Source: Aeromicrobium sp. Sec7.5 (lineage in GTDB: Bacteria > Actinomycetota > Actinomycetes > Propionibacteriales > Nocardioidaceae). From it: 64,000 nucleotides of DNA. The notes beneath the pieces are model-generated. The model did not search any database, was not told the DNA's origin, and saw only the letters and a program-made list of their open reading frames with translations. Position numbers and translations under genes: made by a program. The stretch covers positions 1,178,001-1,242,000 of the forward strand of contig NZ_JBAJIJ010000001.1 of the NCBI RefSeq assembly GCF_036867135.1, in the 5' to 3' direction. Below, one piece after another: positions 59,526-64,000 of the stretch (the first letter of the stretch is position 1; every line of letters starts with the position of its first letter).

Positions 59526-60175
59526 TGGCCCCATCCGGGTCGGCACTGCCCAGCGTCGCTGTCCTCGACTACGGATCGGGGAACGTGCGCTCCGCCGTGC
59601 GTGCGGTCGAGCGTGCCGGCGCCGCGGTCACGCTCACGGCCGACTCTTCGGTCGCGTTCGAGGCCGACGGCCTGCTCGTGCCGGGCGTCGGTGCGTTCGA
59701 GGCCTGCATGAACGGACTCACGGCGGTCGACGGCGAGCGGCTCATCGAGCGACGGCTCATCGCCAATCGCCCGGTGCTCGGCATCTGCGTCGGCATGCAG
59801 ATCCTGTTCGCCGAGGGGATCGAGCACGGAGTGCGCACGCCCGGCTGCGGCGAGTGGCCGGGCACGGTCGAGCGTCTGGAGGCGCCGATCGTGCCGCACA
59901 TGGGCTGGAACACGGTCGAGGCTCCCGCCGGCTCGCGGATGTTCGCCGGGCTGGAGGGCGAGCGCTTCTACTTCGTGCACTCCTACGGCGTGCGTGAGTG
60001 GGAGATCGTCCCCGGTGGCCCGGTGAAGGCCCCCGACGTCACCTGGACGGCCTACGAGGGCGACCGGTTCGTCTCGGCCGTCGAGCACGGTCCGCTCTGG
60101 GCCACGCAGTTCCACCCCGAGAAGTCCGCCGACGCCGGCCGGCGCCTGCTCGAGAACTGGATCGCGACGCTCTGA
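59525..60175 (+). CDS. hisH: Imidazole glycerol phosphate synthase, glutaminase subunit
   Basis: The 216-aa class I glutamine amidotransferase supplies ammonia to His[20 protein letters not shown] opens the domain, the nucleophile cysteine is in [11 protein letters not shown], and the His/Glu pair is in [17 protein letters not shown] lies between. GTG 59525 overlaps the hisB stop (TAGTG). A repeat array of about 380 nt follows and separates it from hisA, breaking an otherwise overlapping operon. Confidence 0.95.
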   Translation: MAPSGSALPSVAVLDYGSGNVRSAVRAVERAGAAVTLTADSSVAFEADGLLVPGVGAFEACMNGLTAVDGERLIERRLIANRPVLGICVGMQILFAEGIEHGVRTPGCGEWPGTVERLEAPIVPHMGWNTVEAPAGSRMFAGLEGERFYFVHSYGVREWEIVPGGPVKAPDVTWTAYEGDRFVSAVEHGPLWATQFHPEKSADAGRRLLENWIATL

Positions 60176-60196
60176 CTGACCGCACCACCACCCGCT

Positions 60197-60560
60197 GGTT
60201 GAGGTGTGAGGAGCTCTCGGCGACGAGCCTCGAAACCTCGGTGACCCGTTGGGCTGAGGTACCCCTTTCGAGGCTCGTTCCTCGCACCTCAAGGGGCGGA
60301 TCCACCGGTGGTTGAGGTGTGAGGAGCTCTCGGCGACGAGCCTCGAAACCTCGGTGACCCGTTGGGCTGAGGTACCCCTTTCGAGGCTCGTTCCTCGCAC
60401 CTCAAGGGGCGGACCCACCGGTGGTTGAGGTGTGAGGAGCTCTCGGCGACGAGCCTCGAAACCTCGGTGACCCGTTGGGCTGAGGTACCCCTTTCGAGGC
60501 TCGTTCCTCGCACCTCAAGGGGCGGGGCTTCGCCCGTGCGACGAGCCTCGAAACCTCGGT
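60197..60560. repeat. Three tandem 113-bp palindromic repeats plus a partial copy (family A)
   Basis: Copies start at 60197, 60310 and 60423. A partial fourth, containing CGACGAGCCTCGAAACCTCG, ends near 60560. Within each copy TTGAGGTG pairs with CACCTCAA (60199-60206 with 60285-60292 in copy 1) and CGAGCCTCGAAA pairs with TTTCGAGGCTCG (60224-60235 with 60266-60277), so each unit can fold into one long hairpin. Copies differ at one or two boundary bases. No gene is visible in 60176-60584. A diverged left half occurs at 24814-24858. Confidence 0.92.
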
Positions 60561-60584
60561 CGGCCTGCGCGGGGGGGCCACCGA

Positions 60585-60590
60585 TAGGCT
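60585..60590 (+). promoter_or_regulatory. -10 element of leaderless hisA
   Basis: TAGGCT, 7-nt spacer, then GTG 60598. It lets hisA-hisF be transcribed separately from hisDCBH, from which they are split by the repeat array. Confidence 0.6.
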
Positions 60591-60597
60591 CGGGGCC

Positions 60598-61359
60598 GTG
60601 AGCGACTACCTCGAGCTGCTGCCCGCCGTCGACATCAAGGGCGGCCAGGCCGTCCAGCTCGTGCAGGGCGTCGACGGGTCGGAGAAGGCCTTCGGCGACC
60701 CGATCGAGGCCGCGCTGCGATGGCAGGACGCCGGCGCCGAGTGGCTGCACCTCGTCGACCTCGACGCCGCGTTCGGGCACGGCCAGAACCGTGAGCTCCA
60801 GGCCGAGATCGTCGGCCGGCTCGACATCCAGGTCGAGATGTCCGGTGGCATCCGCGACGACGAGTCGCTCGAGGCCGCGATGGCCACGGGGTGCCGCCGC
60901 GTCAACATCGGCACGGCGGCGCTCGAGCAGCCGGAGTGGTGCGCCAAGGCCATCGCCACGTGGGGCGACCGTGTCGCGATCGGCCTCGACGTCCGCGGCA
61001 CCACGCTCGCGGCCCGCGGCTGGACCCGCGACGGCGGCGACCTGCACGAGACGCTCGCGCGCCTCGACGCCGAGGGGTGCGCGCGCTACGTCGTGACCGA
61101 CGTCAACAAGGACGGCATGCTGCAGGGTCCGAACCTCGACCTCCTGCGCGACGTGTGCAGCCGTACCGACCGGCCCGTCGTCGCCTCCGGCGGCGTCACG
61201 ACGCTCGACGACGTCCGCGCGCTGTCGGGCCTCGTGGGCATCGGGGTCGAGGGCGCGATCGCGGGCACGGCCCTCTACACGGGCCAGTTCACGCTCGAGG
61301 AGGCGCTCGCGATCACGAAGGGCGCCGCCGGGGCCTCCGCCGATCGTGGTGGCGCGTGA
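60598..61359 (+). CDS. hisA: Phosphoribosyl isomerase (HisA/PriA type)
   Basis: A 253-aa TIM-barrel isomerase of histidine synthesis. In many actinobacteria this protein (PriA) also performs the TrpF step of tryptophan synthesis; no trpF is seen here, but the window is too small to judge. [18 protein letters not shown], with the catalytic Asp, is followed by the phosphate loops [13 protein letters not shown] and [16 protein letters not shown] and by the second Asp in [15 protein letters not shown] 60598 follows a leaderless -10. Its stop overlaps hisF (GTGA). Confidence 0.94.
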   Translation: MSDYLELLPAVDIKGGQAVQLVQGVDGSEKAFGDPIEAALRWQDAGAEWLHLVDLDAAFGHGQNRELQAEIVGRLDIQVEMSGGIRDDESLEAAMATGCRRVNIGTAALEQPEWCAKAIATWGDRVAIGLDVRGTTLAARGWTRDGGDLHETLARLDAEGCARYVVTDVNKDGMLQGPNLDLLRDVCSRTDRPVVASGGVTTLDDVRALSGLVGIGVEGAIAGTALYTGQFTLEEALAITKGAAGASADRGGA

Positions 61360-62117
61360 CCCTCGCGGTCCGGGTCATCCCGTGCCTCGACGTCGACGCG
61401 GGCCGGGTCGTCAAGGGCGTCAACTTCGTCGACCTGCGTGACGCGGGCGACCCCGTCGAGATGGCACGCGTCTACGACGCCGCAGGTGCCGACGAGCTCA
61501 CGTTCCTCGACATCACGGCCTCGAGCGGTGACCGCAGCACGACGTACGACATGGTCGGCCGGACCGCCGAGCAGGTCTTCATCCCGCTCACGGTGGGTGG
61601 CGGCGTGCGCACCACGGGCGACGTCGACCGGCTGCTCCGCGCCGGTGCCGACAAGGTCGGCATCAACACGGCGGCCATCGCGCGGCCGGAGGTCATCGGC
61701 GAGATCTCGCGGCGCTTCGGCAACCAGGTGCTGGTGCTGAGCGTCGACGCCCGGCGTGCCTCGGACCAGCCGAGCGGCTTCGAGGTCACGACCCACGGAG
61801 GTCGTCAGAGTGCCGGCATCGACGCCGTCGAGTGGGTCCGCCGGGCCAGCGATCTCGGTGTCGGGGAGGTCCTGCTGAACTCGATGGACGCCGACGGCAC
61901 GAAACAAGGCTTCGACCTGGAAATGATTCGGGCCGTCCGCAGCGTTACACAGGTGCCACTGATCGCCAGTGGCGGCGCCGGGAAGCTCGAACACTTCCCC
62001 CCAGCGGTCGAGGCCGGCGCCGACGCCGTGCTCGCCGCGAGTGTGTTCCACTTCGGCAGCCTGACCATCCAGGACGTGAAAGACACCTTGCGCGCTGCCG
62101 GCCACACCGTCAGATGA
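61356..62117 (+). CDS. hisF: Imidazole glycerol phosphate synthase, cyclase subunit
   Basis: The 253-aa TIM-barrel partner of HisH closes the imidazole ring. [31 protein letters not shown] contains the catalytic Asp. [50 protein letters not shown] and [13 protein letters not shown] complete the barrel. The start overlaps hisA by 4 nt and the stop overlaps the following ABC transporter gene (ATGA), so the exporter is transcribed with the his genes. Confidence 0.97.
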   Translation: MTLAVRVIPCLDVDAGRVVKGVNFVDLRDAGDPVEMARVYDAAGADELTFLDITASSGDRSTTYDMVGRTAEQVFIPLTVGGGVRTTGDVDRLLRAGADKVGINTAAIARPEVIGEISRRFGNQVLVLSVDARRASDQPSGFEVTTHGGRQSAGIDAVEWVRRASDLGVGEVLLNSMDADGTKQGFDLEMIRAVRSVTQVPLIASGGAGKLEHFPPAVEAGADAVLAASVFHFGSLTIQDVKDTLRAAGHTVR

Positions 62118-63919
62118 CCGCCCTCGACAATCTCGGCGGCACGAACACGACCGACCTGACCCGTCGGGGCTTTGGCGTGCTCGGAGTCGGCATCGGTCGC
62201 CAGAAGGCGCTGTTCTCGCTCTCCATCGCGTTCTCGGTGCTGTTCGGCGCCACGACCGTCGCCGACGCCTGGGTGCTGGGCTGGGCCACCGACCACGTCA
62301 TCCGCCCCTCCTTCGCCGACGGCGACGTCGCGACCGGGGCCCTCGTCACGGGCACGCTGCTCTTCATCAGCGCCGCGCTGCTGCGCATGATCGGCGTCGT
62401 CGGTCGCCGCCTCGTCGGCGGCATCGTCTACTACCGCCTCGTCGCGGGCGATCGTCGTCGCGTGACCCGCAAGTACCTGCAGCTGCCGGTCTCGTGGCAC
62501 CAGTCGCACCCCACGGGCCAGCTGCTCTCGAACGCCAACGCGGACGTCGAGGCCATCTGGAGCGTCTTCATGCCGCTGCCGATGGCGATCGGCGTCATCG
62601 CGATGCTGATCGTCGCGGTCGTCACGATGCTGGCCGCCGACCCCGTGCTCACCCTCGTGGGGCTGGTCGTGTTCCCGCTCCTGTTCGTGCTGAACGTGGT
62701 CTACCAGCGCCGCCAGGGGCCCCGGATGGCCCAGGCGCAGAGCCTGCGTGGTGACGTCTCGTCGGTCGCGCACGAGTCGTTCGACGGCGCCCTGGTCGTG
62801 AAGTCCCTGGGCCGCGAGGACGAGGAGACGGCGCGGTTCGCCGCGGCCTCCGAGGAGCTGCGCGACGCCAACATCGCGGTCGGACGGGTGCGCGCGGTCT
62901 TCGAGCCGGTCCTCGAGGCGCTGCCGAGCATCGGTGTGCTCCTCGTGGTGCTGCTCGGCATCGGCCGCATCGAGTCCGGCGCCACCGAGCCCGGCGACGT
63001 CGTGCAGATCGCGTACCTCTTCACGATCGTGGCCATGCCGGTCCGGGCGATTGGTTGGGTGCTCGCCGAGCTGCCGCGCACCGTGGTCGGCTGGGACCGC
63101 GTCCGTGGGGTGCTCGACGACCCCACCCGGTTCCCCTACGGCTCGGCCGACCTCCCGGGATCCGGCCCGGTCGGCCTGCGCACCGAGGGTCTCGGCTTCT
63201 CCTACGAGCCCGACGAGCTCGTGCTCGCCGGTCTCGACCTGGAGGTGCAGGCGGGCAGCGTCACCGCCGTCGTCGGGTCGACCGGCAGCGGCAAGAGCAC
63301 CCTGGCCTCGCTCGTGACGCGCCTGGTCGACGCCGACGAGGGGCGCGTGCTCCTCGACGGACGCGCCGTCGCCGAGGTCGACCACGAGGCGCTGTCGGCG
63401 GCGGTCTCGCTCGTCGCCCAGGCCACGTTCCTGTTCGACGACACGGTGCGCAGCAACATCACGCTCGACGCCGACATCGACGACGAGACCGTCTGGGACG
63501 TGCTGCGCACGGTGCAGGCGGACCGGTTCGTCTCGGCGCTGCCCCACGGTCTCGACACGGAGCTGGGGGAGCGCGGCACGTCGCTCTCCGGCGGGCAGCG
63601 GCAGCGACTGTCGCTCGCGCGGGCTCTCGTGCGGGCTCCGCGACTGCTGGTGCTCGACGACGCCACGAGCGCCCTCGACCCCGACGTCGAGCAGCGGATC
63701 CTGCGCGCTCTGGCCGAGCGCTCGCAGGCAGGTGGCCCCACCGTGCTCGTGGTGGCCTACCGCAAGGCCACGATCGCCCTGGCCGACCAGGTCGTGCACC
63801 TCGCCGACGGCCGGATCGCCGATCGCGGCACCCATGCCGAGCTGCGGGAGCGGTCCGCCGCCTACCGCGACCTCGTCGACGCGTACGACCAGGCCCGGCA
63901 GGAGGTCGACCATGAGTGA
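62114..63919 (+). CDS. ABC exporter half-transporter (membrane plus ATPase)
   Basis: A 601-aa type IV ABC exporter with about six membrane helices in residues 30-320 ([22 protein letters not shown] and others). The intracellular coupling region contains [15 protein letters not shown]. The ATPase domain has Walker [12 protein letters not shown], the Q-loop [16 protein letters not shown], signature [16 protein letters not shown] and Walker [15 protein letters not shown]. It overlaps hisF by 4 nt and the next half-transporter by 8 nt, so the two form a heterodimer. Substrate unknown; drug or lipid export is likely for the family. Confidence 0.93.
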   Translation: MTALDNLGGTNTTDLTRRGFGVLGVGIGRQKALFSLSIAFSVLFGATTVADAWVLGWATDHVIRPSFADGDVATGALVTGTLLFISAALLRMIGVVGRRLVGGIVYYRLVAGDRRRVTRKYLQLPVSWHQSHPTGQLLSNANADVEAIWSVFMPLPMAIGVIAMLIVAVVTMLAADPVLTLVGLVVFPLLFVLNVVYQRRQGPRMAQAQSLRGDVSSVAHESFDGALVVKSLGREDEETARFAAASEELRDANIAVGRVRAVFEPVLEALPSIGVLLVVLLGIGRIESGATEPGDVVQIAYLFTIVAMPVRAIGWVLAELPRTVVGWDRVRGVLDDPTRFPYGSADLPGSGPVGLRTEGLGFSYEPDELVLAGLDLEVQAGSVTAVVGSTGSGKSTLASLVTRLVDADEGRVLLDGRAVAEVDHEALSAAVSLVAQATFLFDDTVRSNITLDADIDDETVWDVLRTVQADRFVSALPHGLDTELGERGTSLSGGQRQRLSLARALVRAPRLLVLDDATSALDPDVEQRILRALAERSQAGGPTVLVVAYRKATIALADQVVHLADGRIADRGTHAELRERSAAYRDLVDAYDQARQEVDHE

Positions 63920-64000
63920 CAAGAAGACGCCCCGCGAGGGGAGCCTGCGCATCATCCGACGGGGACTGGCCCTGAGCCCCGCGATCACCGCGGGGTGGCG
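63912..64000 (+). CDS. Second ABC half-transporter, truncated by window edge
   Basis: Only the first 29 codons are visible (starting [11 protein letters not shown], then LRIIRRGLALSPAI). The ATG overlaps the preceding gene by 8 nt and follows GGAGG at about 6 nt. The basic N-terminus before a membrane domain and the tight coupling suggest the partner half of the upstream exporter; there is too little sequence to confirm it. Confidence 0.7.
   Translation, partial: MSDKKTPREGSLRIIRRGLALSPAITAGW

Noticed and set aside
60197-60560. CRISPR array
   Set aside because: The repeats are contiguous 113-bp units with no unique spacers and no cas genes nearby.
1-64000. tRNA or rRNA genes
   Set aside because: No tRNA-like TTCGA-loop/acceptor arrangement or rRNA sequence was recognised; GTTCGA strings seen (for example near 3546) have no matching stems.

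Overview
The window is high-GC, densely packed chromosomal DNA from an actinobacterium. FtsZ, SepF, YggT and DivIVA/Wag31 occur in the actinobacterial order. There is an Lsr2-like nucleoid protein, a DUF3040-type protein, and a PASTA-domain Ser/Thr kinase beside class II DAHP synthase and a polyprenyl synthetase. MurE carries the diaminopimelate-type DNPR motif. Gene order from about 0 to 40 kb matches, as I remember it, the Mycobacterium tuberculosis block Rv2192c (trpD) to Rv2145c (wag31). The rest resembles the ileS-lspA-rluD, dnaE1 and his regions. The absence of mycolate-lineage genes and the overall style suggest Propionibacteriales, perhaps Nocardioidaceae (Nocardioides/Aeromicrobium-like); that placement is inference. 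I see no prophage, IS transposase, CRISPR array, rRNA or tRNA.

Layout. 0-13.8 kb: trpD, a stand-alone Lrp ligand domain, a DEDDh-exonuclease/GIY-YIG fusion, an NlpC/P60 hydrolase behind a strongly structured leader, a membrane-anchored zinc peptidase, acyl-CoA synthetase, an SRPBCC protein, two tandem ROK sugar kinases, an alpha/beta hydrolase, PlsC and class II DAHP synthase. 13.8-20.5 kb: a CMD-family protein, the PASTA kinase, a polyprenyl synthetase divergent from metF, an FAD oxidoreductase and DUF3040. 20.6-40.1 kb: the dcw cluster mraZ-rsmH-ftsL-ftsI-(repeats, lsr2)-murE-murF-mraY-murD-ftsW-murG-murC-ftsQ-ftsZ-pgeF-yggS-sepF-yggT-divIVA. 40.1-54.7 kb: ileS, a DksA/TraR protein, lspA, rluD, a DrrAB-like ABC exporter, alaT, an unrecognised long coiled-coil protein, dnaE1 and a membrane protein. 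54.7-62.1 kb: a YbaK deacylase, a BenE transporter, then hisD-hisC-hisB-hisH-(repeat array)-hisA-hisF. 62.1-64 kb: a heterodimeric ABC exporter, cut by the window edge.

How the genes work together. The dcw genes make lipid II (murE to murG and murC), build the septal synthase (ftsI, ftsL, ftsW, ftsQ), form and anchor the Z ring (ftsZ, sepF) and direct polar growth (divIVA). The flanking NlpC/P60 hydrolase and PASTA kinase plausibly act on the same wall.

Two features stand out beyond the gene list. First, many genes have a TANNNT element 6-7 nt before the start codon and no Shine-Dalgarno, indicating widespread leaderless transcription, including a divergent pair whose -10 hexamers overlap. 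Second, several intergenic repeat families sit in this otherwise conservative locus. One builds short open frames, linked by ATGA stop/start overlaps, between rsmH and ftsL and between pgeF and yggS; an analogous 11-bp cascade precedes ftsW. Others are a 144-bp element with 17-bp terminal inverted repeats, 104-bp and 113-bp tandem palindromic repeats, and a 64-nt near-perfect hairpin.
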